Shown one piece after another: positions 1 to 7,287 of a DNA stretch of 64,000 bases (the first letter of the stretch is position 1; each line of letters opens with the position of its first letter). The stretch is taken from NCBI RefSeq assembly GCF_050870875.2, contig NZ_CP194041.2, positions 186,001 to 250,000 of the forward strand, written 5' to 3'. The DNA is from Agarivorans sp050870875. GTDB lineage: Bacteria > Pseudomonadota > Gammaproteobacteria > Enterobacterales > Celerinatantimonadaceae. The notes under the pieces were generated by a model, which saw only the letters and a list, made by a program, of their open reading frames with translations, was not told the DNA's origin and did no database searches. Position numbers and translations under genes: made by a program.

Positions 1-415
1 GGTGGCTTAAACCTCTACCAATACACTCCAAGCCCGACTAACTGGGTAGATCCTTTGGGTTTGTGTAAAGAGGATGGTGCCCCTTTGGTTGCTGGACTCC
101 CTCTATTGGCTCCGGCTGCTCAGCCCTTAGCATCAACAGGCTCGCAAGTATTAGGACAATACGCTACGCGGCAAGCCGCCAACCAAGCGGTTTATGCTGT
201 TGCGGAAAGGTCTTTATTGGCGTCATTGATACCCAAAACACCATGGGCACTGCTGTTTTATTCGGCTGAAGTCGGAGCGGGTTCAGATGATGTAGCCGGT
301 TTTATTCAGCAACAAGCTCAGCAAGATGAGCTGGGGCATCGAACGTGGTTGGCTAATGGTGGTGATGGTAGTATTGAGGAGTGGAAGTCTCGGGGTAAGC
401 CCTCTGAGTTGGTGG
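1..415 (+). repeat. Rhs junction repeat, copy 1
   Basis: Bases 1-415 match 4976-5390 with only a few scattered substitutions. Similarity stops sharply after the GKPSELV codons, where the two genes carry unrelated toxin tips. This is the usual anchor for recombination that swaps or adds Rhs tips. Copy 1 continues to the left of the window. Confidence 0.9.
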
Positions 416-1056
416 CTAATGTTACTGAGGAAACTGGCTTGGCAGATGAATTTAAGCTGAGCGATGGGCAGAAAAATGATATAGTTTCTATCAGAAAAAT
501 ATTTGGAGATAATTTAAATTCTAGAGTTGAAATTGAAGCTAATGCATTAATTGCAGCAGGTAGAACGGATGGGGTAGCACTTTCTTGTGCTGGTATAGCT
601 GAGCAAGGCATTGTGGGTGAAACCTTTCAAAATATTCCTTTCTCTATGAAAAAAGGAAGAACTTTCCCGGGCACTGAGAGGTTTGGGGAAAATAATGGTT
701 TCATCAGAATAACAGACCAAGCGGCTTACTTGGATGAAGTAACAAGGCTGTATGCGAAAACTGGTAATGATTTAAATCCTGTGATAAGGGACCAAATCAA
801 AGCGCATGTGAGGCAAGGTGCCGAGTTTGGACTTCGTGATGAAAAAGGGTTGAAGGGTATGCCAGGGCTTCATGCGGAAATACAGTCTGCAAATTATGTG
901 TTGAATCAAGTGAAAGCAAAGCCAGGTTTTGATATTAGTAACGTACAAGTTTCAACCTATAAGCTTCAGAACAGCCCTGGTCAAGGTGGGCCATTTACAG
1001 CTTGTAATCATTGTAGTGGTATTTTACAGGGTTTTGATATATTGACTGGTCATTGA
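1..1056 (+). CDS. Rhs C-terminal end with YwqJ-like deaminase toxin tip (5' partial)
   Basis: The reading frame is open from base 1, so this is the 3' end of a longer gene. It begins in the Rhs core boundary (GGLNLYQY...NWVDPLGL), which marks the junction between the conserved shell and a variable toxin tip. The tip ends with HAE (codons at 871-879) and CNHC (1003-1014). This is the zinc-binding pattern of the nucleic-acid deaminase superfamily, closest to the YwqJ type. Such tips are delivered by type VI secretion or related routes and deaminate nucleic-acid bases in rival cells. The following gene overlaps by one base and is the likely immunity partner. The first 415 bases are repeated at 4976-5390, where a different tip is attached. 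A start at 55 (TTG) would be internal; the true start lies upstream of the window. Confidence 0.8.
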   Translation, partial: GGLNLYQYTPSPTNWVDPLGLCKEDGAPLVAGLPLLAPAAQPLASTGSQVLGQYATRQAANQAVYAVAERSLLASLIPKTPWALLFYSAEVGAGSDDVAGFIQQQAQQDELGHRTWLANGGDGSIEEWKSRGKPSELVANVTEETGLADEFKLSDGQKNDIVSIRKIFGDNLNSRVEIEANALIAAGRTDGVALSCAGIAEQGIVGETFQNIPFSMKKGRTFPGTERFGENNGFIRITDQAAYLDEVTRLYAKTGNDLNPVIRDQIKAHVRQGAEFGLRDEKGLKGMPGLHAEIQSANYVLNQVKAKPGFDISNVQVSTYKLQNSPGQGGPFTACNHCSGILQGFDILTGH

Positions 1057-1925
1057 TGATGATAGTAGTTAAAAGTGAACTTGAATTTGATAGTTTCAAT
1101 AAAGCGTTCTATTGCGGGAGCTTGTTTAGTGGTGTCATTATAGATGTTGTCGATGGTGTTGTGGTTGAAAAAAAAATATGTCGCCAAGGGAAAATAGTTG
1201 GCGATTACACCTTACCATTTCCACTTTATGAAACCAGTAAACTAGAAATTGATGCTGAATTTTTAGACGGATTTGACGAACCTTTTAAATTTCGAGGAGA
1301 GCTATATAACGGTGTTGCTTACTTTTTTTATAAGGGTGAACATTCGATAGTAAAACAGTATGACAATGGAGAGGAAGTCTCGGAAGCAAAGTATTTAAAT
1401 GGCATTTTACAAAGTTTAGAGCATGCTGAACAGGATGATCGCATGACACAAGATTATGTATGGGATGAGGGTGGAAGTATTAAAGACTTTTGTATTCATG
1501 CTGTAGGTAAGTTTCAGATGGCCCTGCATTTTGAGTCTGAAGAAAAGATATCGTTATTGACTGTACGTGGTCACTATTTCCAAGAAATAGAAGCATCAAA
1601 AGGCTTAGTATTAGTTGATAAGTTTTATAGTCCAGACTTCTTGAGAGAGATTAGTGGCGGAACGAAGTTAAATATCTCTGGTTCGAATATAACTGATAGT
1701 ATGTTTAGTGATTTACTTCAGGGTGATGGACTGAAAGACACTCAGCAGCTTCAAATATATAATACTGGTATAACTAATGTAAGTTTTCAAAAAATAATCA
1801 GACTGATTAAGCTTTCTGAGTTGTATGTGGAATCTGACATTTTGACAAATGATGATGTAAAGCATTTCAAACTAGCACATCCTAACTGTTATGTGAGGTT
1901 TAATGGTGAAGAAGTTATTATTTAG
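1056..1925 (+). CDS. Probable immunity protein for the deaminase toxin
   Basis: The ATG at 1056 overlaps the toxin stop codon (TGATG), so the two are translationally coupled, as expected for a toxin-immunity pair. A TTG at 1053 is also in frame but less likely. I do not recognise the family as a whole. The protein is about 289 residues with no signal peptide, so it should be cytoplasmic. The N-terminal half has GEL-YNG-FYKGE-YDNGE stretches reminiscent of MORN/YwqK-type repeats. The C-terminal ~85 residues have two or three leucine-rich-like units (LNISGSNIT, LQIYNTGIT, LYVESDILT) ending in HPNC. The function is inferred from position only. It converges on nfi and overlaps its 3' end by 8 bases. 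Confidence 0.65.
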   Translation: MMIVVKSELEFDSFNKAFYCGSLFSGVIIDVVDGVVVEKKICRQGKIVGDYTLPFPLYETSKLEIDAEFLDGFDEPFKFRGELYNGVAYFFYKGEHSIVKQYDNGEEVSEAKYLNGILQSLEHAEQDDRMTQDYVWDEGGSIKDFCIHAVGKFQMALHFESEEKISLLTVRGHYFQEIEASKGLVLVDKFYSPDFLREISGGTKLNISGSNITDSMFSDLLQGDGLKDTQQLQIYNTGITNVSFQKIIRLIKLSELYVESDILTNDDVKHFKLAHPNCYVRFNGEEVII

Positions 1926-2592
1926 CTTTTAAGGTTGCACGAACTGTTTGATCCGCTTGTCGAGTTGTCTCTGGTAGCCGGTATTTAGGAGAGAGTTTTA
2001 GTACCCATTCACAGGCCGTTGCGAGTGAAATACGGTGGCCGATTGAAACGTAAATAGGATTGATACCAGTTTGCGTTCTTAATGCATTACCAATTATTTC
2101 ATTGTTATCAACAAGAGGCGCAATTGCGCCTCTTGTTGTATCTGGATTTTCATGTTCTCCGAGTAATCGTGTCTTGCCACAGCCGACAGTCGGTACATCA
2201 AAGATCACTCCCAAATGACAGGCCAACCCAAAGCGCCGGGGATGAGCAAGACCTTGTCCATCACAAATGACTAAGTCAGGTGTGTGTTTAAGCTTTGAAA
2301 AGGCTTTCATTAGCGGTGGTAGCTCGCGAAAAGAAAATAGACCAGGAATGTAAGGGAAATTAACAGTATCAGTTGCTGTCGCTGTTTCGATTACTTCTAA
2401 AGTAGTTGTGTCAAGAATGACGGCTGCAGCTATTAGTTTGTTGCTTTCCTTGGAATAGGCGACATCAACTCCGGCAACCAGATGAATTTTACCAAATTGA
2501 TCTTTTTGTATTACTTTAGCTGCAAGTGAGTGCTGAAGTTGCAAGGCTTCTGTTTCAGTAATATCCCAAGAGTGTGTAATGACTGGCTGCAT
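1918..2592 (-). CDS. nfi: Endonuclease V (deoxyinosine 3' endonuclease)
   Basis: At 224 residues this is the usual length of bacterial Nfi, which nicks DNA near deaminated adenine (hypoxanthine) to start alternative excision repair. Family motifs are all present: GVDVAY near residue 42 with the first catalytic Asp, PYIPGLFSFRE with the catalytic Glu, CDGQGLAHPRRFG with the second Asp, and GHRISL near the C-terminus. It is a housekeeping gene lying between two toxin remnants and transcribed against them. The upstream Shine-Dalgarno is weak. It looks intact. It is curious, and possibly only coincidental, that a repair enzyme for deaminated DNA neighbours a putative deaminase toxin. Confidence 0.93.
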   Translation of the reverse strand: MQPVITHSWDITETEALQLQHSLAAKVIQKDQFGKIHLVAGVDVAYSKESNKLIAAAVILDTTTLEVIETATATDTVNFPYIPGLFSFRELPPLMKAFSKLKHTPDLVICDGQGLAHPRRFGLACHLGVIFDVPTVGCGKTRLLGEHENPDTTRGAIAPLVDNNEIIGNALRTQTGINPIYVSIGHRISLATACEWVLKLSPKYRLPETTRQADQTVRATLKAK

Positions 2593-2786
2593 AAGAAATC
2601 TGTATCTGTTTGGTTACAGCAATGAACATCATGGGCACTTAATCCAATATACTTATGTATTGCCCATTCGTTATGCATTCAGTTGCATGTAGTGGTTAGA
2701 AACATTCTATTGCTTTGGGTGATCGTTTTGTCCCAAAGGCTATAATTAATCAGCATATTATGCACGTTTTCAGTTGTTGTAAAGGG

Positions 2787-2926
2787 TGAATCGCCCTTAG
2801 TTTTTCGGAGGCTAACTTTCTTGAGAGAATTAGCCAATGAGCAAAAGAATTACCTATTCCCCAGAAGTCCGTGAACACGCAGTGCGCATGGTTCTGACAT
2901 CAGAACGTGAGTACTCGTCCCGATGG
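2787..2926 (+). mobile_element. IS3-family left-end remnant with truncated orfA
   Basis: From 2787 the sequence TGAATCGCCCTTAGTTTTTC resembles an IS3-family terminal inverted repeat. It is followed at 2837 by an ATG opening MSKRITYSPEVREHAVRMVL, the N-terminus of an IS3-type OrfA helix-turn-helix protein. Similarity stops after about 30 codons (near 2926) where toxin sequence begins, and the frame hits a stop at 2954-2956. OrfB, the catalytic subunit and the right end are absent, so the element cannot move by itself. Confidence 0.75.
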
Positions 2927-3224
2927 TGTTTACCAACACCCCAATCCGCCCCCTGATTTTGTGATTACCGAGGCGAAATACGGCAAATCGCGCTTGGGTA
3001 AGACAACGACTGGCAAGCAGATGAGTGATGACTGGGTGACGGACAAGCGCCTAAGGGATGCAGGCATCACTAGCAGGAAAGAGCGTGATAGGATTCTAGA
3101 CGCGCTTGACGAGGGTGATGGTAGTGTTGAAAAAATGTTAATCCGCAATAAAGCAGATGGCACAGTCGTCGCAAAGCGATTAGATAAGCACGCTAAAGTT
3201 GTTAGTTCAGGATTGATTTTATAA
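2907..3224 (+). CDS. Orphan PoNe-type DNase toxin tip
   Basis: The frame encodes a 105-residue tail whose core, ITEAKYGKSRLG then TGKQMSDDW, matches the PD-(D/E)xK nuclease domain of PoNe effectors. In this family E-x-K and the Q-M-S-D-x-W segment are diagnostic. The host Rhs shell is missing: IS3 sequence occupies the 5' side and an in-frame stop lies at 2895-2897. A GTG at 2907, inside the IS-derived sequence, could restart translation of the nuclease domain. It is followed after 8 bases by two PoNi-type immunity genes, which supports the identification. I judge it a displaced toxin cassette; whether it is expressed is uncertain. Confidence 0.65.
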   Translation: MSTRPDGVYQHPNPPPDFVITEAKYGKSRLGKTTTGKQMSDDWVTDKRLRDAGITSRKERDRILDALDEGDGSVEKMLIRNKADGTVVAKRLDKHAKVVSSGLIL

Positions 3225-3232
3225 GGTACAAG

Positions 3233-3985
3233 ATGATTAGGGATACGAATAAAAGCAAAGAATATTTTGAAGAGTTAGTTGACTACAGCCAAGAGTCGAT
3301 TAAAAAAAGAGCTCTAAAGCTTTCATCACAAGCTGAGTTGGGTGTTTCAACCAAGCTCAATTTGTCTTTCCGCCTACTGACAAATCATATTGTGTTAATG
3401 CAAGAACGCTATTCGCTTGGGGATGACTTAAGTGAGTTTGAGTATCTCTTAGAAATGGCTATTGAGTATCGCCGCAAACAGAAGCAATTCGCAGATGCCT
3501 TGCCTTCAAATGAGCAAAAAGATCGTATTGGTTGGGAAGAAATTCGCGAAGATTATTTGGCAGACATTTTTTTGAAATGGTTGAGTTTTGCCTATTGCTT
3601 AGATATGGGGCAAGCCTACTACCAAGAGGTCTTAGATTTAATTGGAAACCAAGGTCGAGATGCCTTGTTTGATAACATCGCGGTTAGGCTGGGCGATACC
3701 GAGCGCGAAGTTGCAGAGAGCGTCTTGTTCAAACGCCGCTTCAACAAACTGTTCAAAGTGATTGAGGCTGAACCTGCTGAGCGCCCTAAGCTGATGTTGG
3801 CTTACTTAGATGCATGGTACAAGCTAGAGGGTAGCCCAGATTACCACTTGATGGATGGAGAGGCTTACGATGGTTATTGGTGCTGGGAAGCGGCTTTAAT
3901 TACTAAGCTTTATGAGATAGATGACCGCCTCTATATCGACCATCAATACTACCCCAAAGACTTGGTTCACTGGAGTGAGCAGTGA
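3233..3985 (+). CDS. PoNi-type immunity protein (DUF1910/DUF1911), copy A
   Basis: This 250-residue cytoplasmic protein opens with MIRDTNKSKEYFEELV, typical of DUF1910, and ends with a DUF1911-like segment (GYWCWEAALITKLY...YYPKDLVHW). DUF1910/DUF1911 proteins are the known immunity partners (PoNi) of PoNe DNase toxins, and the preceding gene is PoNe-like. The ATG has AAGG six bases upstream. Its stop overlaps the start of the next gene (GTGA), forming a tight operon. Confidence 0.85.
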   Translation: MIRDTNKSKEYFEELVDYSQESIKKRALKLSSQAELGVSTKLNLSFRLLTNHIVLMQERYSLGDDLSEFEYLLEMAIEYRRKQKQFADALPSNEQKDRIGWEEIREDYLADIFLKWLSFAYCLDMGQAYYQEVLDLIGNQGRDALFDNIAVRLGDTEREVAESVLFKRRFNKLFKVIEAEPAERPKLMLAYLDAWYKLEGSPDYHLMDGEAYDGYWCWEAALITKLYEIDDRLYIDHQYYPKDLVHWSEQ

Positions 3986-4785
3986 TTCGAGACCAACGCC
4001 GTGATGAGGCCTATTTTAGCGAGCTGTTAAGCGATTTAGACGAAGCGCTAGCAGAAACCCAACAGGCGCTAGATGAAGGGGTTTTTACCTCGCTCAGTGA
4101 ACAAGTCGATGTGGCCCAGCAACTCTTCCAGCTTGCCATCATGCGTGCAGTCGCGCATTACTCTTATGGTAGCGATATGGCCTCTCTTAAGTTATCCGTG
4201 TTGGCGATATTGCCTTATCGCCAGCAGCTAAGTGCCACCGCAGATAAACTGCCCGCTGTACACCAATGTTATCGCCAAGACTTTGAGCGTTTAGGTGGGG
4301 TAGGTGAAGCCTGCGGCTCAGCCAATATTAATCGCTATGTTTACGCTTTATGGTGGTTAGCCTTGTTGGTTGCGGTGGGTGCAGAGCAAACGCATATTCA
4401 ACAAGTTCTAGACATGATTGGTGAACAGGGTAACGATGCGCTATTAGACCGTATTGCCCATAAGTTAGGGTATGACCGCCCCATTTCTTCCACACTTTAC
4501 TACCCCTGCACATATCAAGCGCTATTGGATGCCATAAATAGTAAAGGCGATGCTCAAGCAGAACATCTGAATGTGTTTATAAGGCAGTGGTACGACAGCC
4601 TAGAAGATGCAGATTGGTTCGATAAGCATTTATGTGACTGTGAATTTGAATACACCGACTATTACGTTGGCTACTGGTGCTTTGAAGCGGCTTTAATAGT
4701 CACGCTTTTTGACACTCCTAAAGCATCCATGAATGAGCATGTAATGTTTCCCCGCGCCTTAATTAAGGGGGTTGTTCGAGGCTAA
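3982..4785 (+). CDS. PoNi-type immunity protein (DUF1910/DUF1911), copy B
   Basis: This is a 267-residue paralogue of the preceding protein. It starts with the same MIRDxxxxxxYFxEL pattern and ends in GYWCFEAALIVTLFD, but is strongly diverged in between. The GTG start at 3982 overlaps the upstream TGA, so it is probably translated by coupling. Two different immunity genes behind one toxin tip suggest cumulative acquisition, with the second likely protecting against a related toxin. There is no signal peptide. Confidence 0.82.
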   Translation: MIRDQRRDEAYFSELLSDLDEALAETQQALDEGVFTSLSEQVDVAQQLFQLAIMRAVAHYSYGSDMASLKLSVLAILPYRQQLSATADKLPAVHQCYRQDFERLGGVGEACGSANINRYVYALWWLALLVAVGAEQTHIQQVLDMIGEQGNDALLDRIAHKLGYDRPISSTLYYPCTYQALLDAINSKGDAQAEHLNVFIRQWYDSLEDADWFDKHLCDCEFEYTDYYVGYWCFEAALIVTLFDTPKASMNEHVMFPRALIKGVVRG

Positions 4786-4891
4786 TGATTCAACTTTCAT
4801 TTATAGATTTTTATATTTACAAGGCTAAGTAAGCAATCACCTAATCCCTTGGCTTGGGTGGTGTCAATAAACCTAATGACATAAAAGCAGA

Positions 4892-5785
4892 GCAAGCGGC
4901 CTGCATGATAACCATCACCGTTACTACTGCCCACAGCAAGGGCGCTACATCCAGCAAGACCCGATTGAACTACTCGGTGGCTTAAACCTCTACCAATACA
5001 CTCCAAGCCCGACTAACTGGGTAGACCCATTGGGTTTGTGTAAAGAGGATGGTGCCCCTTTGGTTGCTGGACTCCCTCTATTGGCTCCGGCTGCTCAGCC
5101 CTTAGCATCAACAGGCTCGCAAGTATTAGGACAATACGCTACGCGGCAAGCCGCCAACCAAGCGGTTTATGCTGTTGCGGAAAGGTCCTTATTGGCGTCA
5201 TTGATACCCAAAACACCATGGGCACTGCTGTTTTATTCGGCTGAAGTAGGAGCGGGTTCAGATGATGTAGCCGGTTTTATTCAGCAACAAGCTCAGCAAG
5301 ATGAGCTGGGACATCGCACGTGGTTGGCGAATGGTGGCGATGGGAGTATTGAAGAGTGGAAGTCTCGTGGTAAGCCCTCTGAGTTGGTGGATAGTGTTTC
5401 AGATAAGTCTGTCGATTTAAATGCAATTGCGACTAGAGATGTTGGTAATGTTACCGCACCCATTGATTTCGATGGTCACATTCTGAGTGGAGAAGTCAAA
5501 CCAAATGGAAATGTGGTTGGTGGTTATTCGACAGCGACAGGTAATGTACGTGTGATACCAGGAACTGAGTCTCAACCAAATGCTCAAGGCGTATATACCG
5601 CTCAGATAGAAGTACCAGACCCGTCTAGTCCTGGTGATTTCTTACCTAAAACTAATAATGGTGGTATATCTACGATGTTTCCAGATTCGTGGTCCGCAGA
5701 TCGAATTAAAGTCGAGGTGGATGCTGCTTACCAAAATAAGGTGGTTACTGGAAATAAATGGAGCGGTGTAACACCTAGAAGATAA
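4892..5785 (+). pseudogene. Rhs C-terminal end with damaged EndoU-type toxin tip
   Basis: Rhs-like sequence starts abruptly near 4892 (ASGLHDNHHRYY...GRYIQQDPIEL); the same frame has a stop at 4877-4879, so the shell is lost. Bases 4976-5390 duplicate the window start. The tip (from about 5391) resembles the bacterial EndoU RNase toxin family: GHIL (His codon 5477-5479), VPDPSSPG, FLPKTNNGG, STMFPDSWSADRI. Two features suggest loss of function. The expected GGH of the active site reads GGY (Tyr codon 5525-5527), one C-to-T change away. The protein also stops at TPRR, earlier than I expect for this family, removing the last strand. No immunity gene follows. A TTG at 5030 gives a 251-residue frame but is internal to Rhs. 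Confidence 0.72.
4976..5390 (+). repeat. Rhs junction repeat, copy 2
   Basis: This is the second copy of the 415-base Rhs junction segment found at 1-415, in the same orientation. The copies differ by scattered, mostly third-position substitutions (for example at the VDPLGL codons), so the duplication is recent or kept similar by recombination. Confidence 0.9.
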
Positions 5786-5786
5786 C

Positions 5787-5805
5787 CTAGACACCCACCC
5801 TAATT
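5787..5805 (+). repeat. 19-nt repeat left of Y1 transposase fragment
   Basis: CTAGACACCCACCCTAATT here matches CTAGACACCCAACCGAATT at 6074-6092 at 17 of 19 positions. The two copies bracket the transposase remnant in direct orientation and may be traces of its element ends. Confidence 0.55.
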
Positions 5806-5867
5806 GGTAAAAGTAGGCATAAGCAACAATGCTTATATTCATATCCAAATATACAGGGTGCTTGTTT

Positions 5868-6073
5868 GTGTCGCGTTCACGTCAATCACAGGTCAGTCTC
5901 CAAGATACACCGTACTATCAATGTGTCTCCCGCTGTGTTCGGCGTGGATTTCTTTGTGGCAAGCCTCTCACTCCGGGCAGAGCTATGAGCATCGCATAGA
6001 GTGGGTAGAGCAGCGTATTCTTCTGTTAACTCAGGTGTTTGCCATCGATGTTTGTGCCTATGCTACTGCCTAA
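5868..6073 (+). pseudogene. REP-associated tyrosine (Y1) transposase fragment, frameshifted
   Basis: Beginning at a GTG at 5868, one frame gives SRSRQSQVSLQDTPYY then CVSRCVRRGFLCG, the N-terminus of RAYT / Transposase_17 proteins. The match then moves to another frame (QSYEHRIEWVEQRILLL, QVFAIDVCAYA) and stops just before the expected NHYHVV catalytic HUH motif. About 70 codons survive, with an internal frameshift and no catalytic residues, so it is dead. It separates the EndoU tip from an Rhs core fragment. Confidence 0.72.
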
Positions 6074-6092
6074 CTAGACACCCAACCGAATT
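6074..6092 (+). repeat. 19-nt repeat right of Y1 transposase fragment
   Basis: This is the right-hand partner of 5787-5805 (17/19 identical). Rhs-derived coding sequence begins immediately after it, so it marks the right boundary of the inserted or deleted element. Confidence 0.55.
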
Positions 6093-6330
6093 ATAACGGC
6101 AAGCTGGTTGAAAAGCGCAGCAGGCAGTGGCGCTGGGGCTATGATGACGGCCGCCGCCTGGTGGCCGAGCATAGCTCGGAGCAGGGGCTGACCGAATATC
6201 GCTACAACGCGCGCGGGAAGAAGGTCGCCGTAGCCGTAAAATCACCGCCCAAGGCCAATTTATCTGGTATGTGTACGAGCCCAATCGCCACCGCCGTATT
6301 CTTCAAAATGGGAGCTATCTTAGGTCTTGA
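6089..6330 (+). pseudogene. Rhs core (YD-repeat) fragment with frameshift
   Basis: One frame reads NGKLVEKRSRQWRWGYDDG and LVAEHSSEQGLTEYRYNARG, typical Rhs YD-repeat sequence. Near 6215-6230 the homology switches frame to RRSRKITAQGQFIWYVYEPN, ending at a TGA at 6328-6330. There is no start codon, no toxin tip and a frameshift, so this is a remnant. It has higher local GC than its surroundings, as Rhs core sequence often does. Confidence 0.75.
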
Positions 6331-6693
6331 TAAGTAAAGGCTTGGTTTATATGTTTGTTTGAGCAATATGGATGCTCACGATGATTTAACAACGGCTATT
6401 TGTGTTTGCCGTTATTAGAACATGATGTAGTTTGAGAAGAAATATGCTACTTAGCGGGTTTATTATTTTGTTGGCGTGATTGTTGAAACCAAAACCGTTG
6501 TCGACCTGTTGAACGAGACATAGATGTCCTTATAATTTTTATTTAATGAAGCGGTACGATGCGATATTTAAATTATCGATGTATTTATTATGAAGTAAAT
6601 AGAGGAGGTCATGACACTAACAAGAAGTCGTTATTGGAAATGCGTTGATGATCTAAGTTACAGAATAAATAGTGGATTAATCGTTAATAGAGC
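6331..6693. other. Non-coding stretch between Rhs remnant and cold-shock gene
   Basis: This is AT-rich sequence with no convincing reading frame, RNA gene or repeat on either strand. It marks the change from the toxin scrapyard to ordinary chromosome. Confidence 0.5.
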
Positions 6694-6724
6694 CAACGTA
6701 AATGCCAATGTAGCATTTACGTTG
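6694..6724 (-). terminator. Stem-loop behind cold-shock gene
   Basis: A perfect 12-bp stem (6694-6705 with 6713-6724) and 7-base loop lie just past the stop of the minus-strand cold-shock gene. The T-tract on that strand is weak (CTCTATT), so it may be a terminator or a 3'-end stabilising hairpin. Confidence 0.6.
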
Positions 6725-6734
6725 ATAGCATATA

Positions 6735-6947
6735 TTATATTGCTTCTACGTTAGCAGCTTGAGGACCTTTTTGGCCCTGCTCTACGTCAAATGATACTTT
6801 TTGGCCTTCAGCAAGGGTTTTAAAACCTTCTGAAGCAATTGCGCGAAAATGTACGAATACGTCAGCGCCACCGTTGTCTTGAGTGATAAAACCAAAACCT
6901 TTGTCTTCGTTAAACCATTTTACTGAACCAGTTGTTTTATTAGACAT
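6735..6947 (-). CDS. Cold-shock domain protein (CspA family)
   Basis: This 70-residue single cold-shock domain is a nucleic-acid chaperone that melts RNA secondary structure. Both RNA-binding motifs are present (KGFGFI and VFVHF), preceded by the family signature GSVKWFNEDKG. The start has AAGGGA about seven bases upstream. About 340 bases separate it from the next gene upstream; many csp genes carry long structured 5' leaders, and this gap could accommodate one. Which Csp paralogue it is cannot be told. Confidence 0.95.
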   Translation of the reverse strand: MSNKTTGSVKWFNEDKGFGFITQDNGGADVFVHFRAIASEGFKTLAEGQKVSFDVEQGQKGPQAANVEAI

Positions 6948-7240
6948 ATTGTGTCCCTTAATATTTAAAATTCATAAAGTTATCGCGATAATGCGAGCGC
7001 TGAAATTGAATTATTGAATGTGACGATAAAGCTAAGGGAAAACTGAGGATAACAACCGTAACGAAGAAATTCTGAGGTTTACATTTACTTGATGGTTCAC
7101 TAATAACTCTGTATAGCAGAGCAAGATAATAGTACCTGAGTTTCGAGTATTGTAAAGCCATATTTGAAATATATAAATTCAGTGGATCCTGTCGGGGCAT
7201 GTTTTTATAGTGTTTACGCTGAAGCTCAGCTAGAGAAGGA

Positions 7241-7268
7241 AGACCTGATACACATTTGTATCAGGTCT
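7241..7268 (-). terminator. Terminator hairpin of the dat operon
   Basis: An 11-bp stem (AGACCTGATAC, 7241-7251, with 7258-7268) and 6-base loop lie 20 bases past the dat stop. On the minus strand it is followed by the pyrimidine-rich TCCTTCTCT. It probably ends the dgcN-dgcA-dat transcript. Confidence 0.7.
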
Positions 7269-7287
7269 GAGAATTGTCTTGAGCGAC

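Noticed and set aside
6958..7200. 80-codon minus-strand frame upstream of the cold-shock gene
   Set aside because: It lies in the likely leader/promoter of the cold-shock gene, has atypical composition and no ribosome site.
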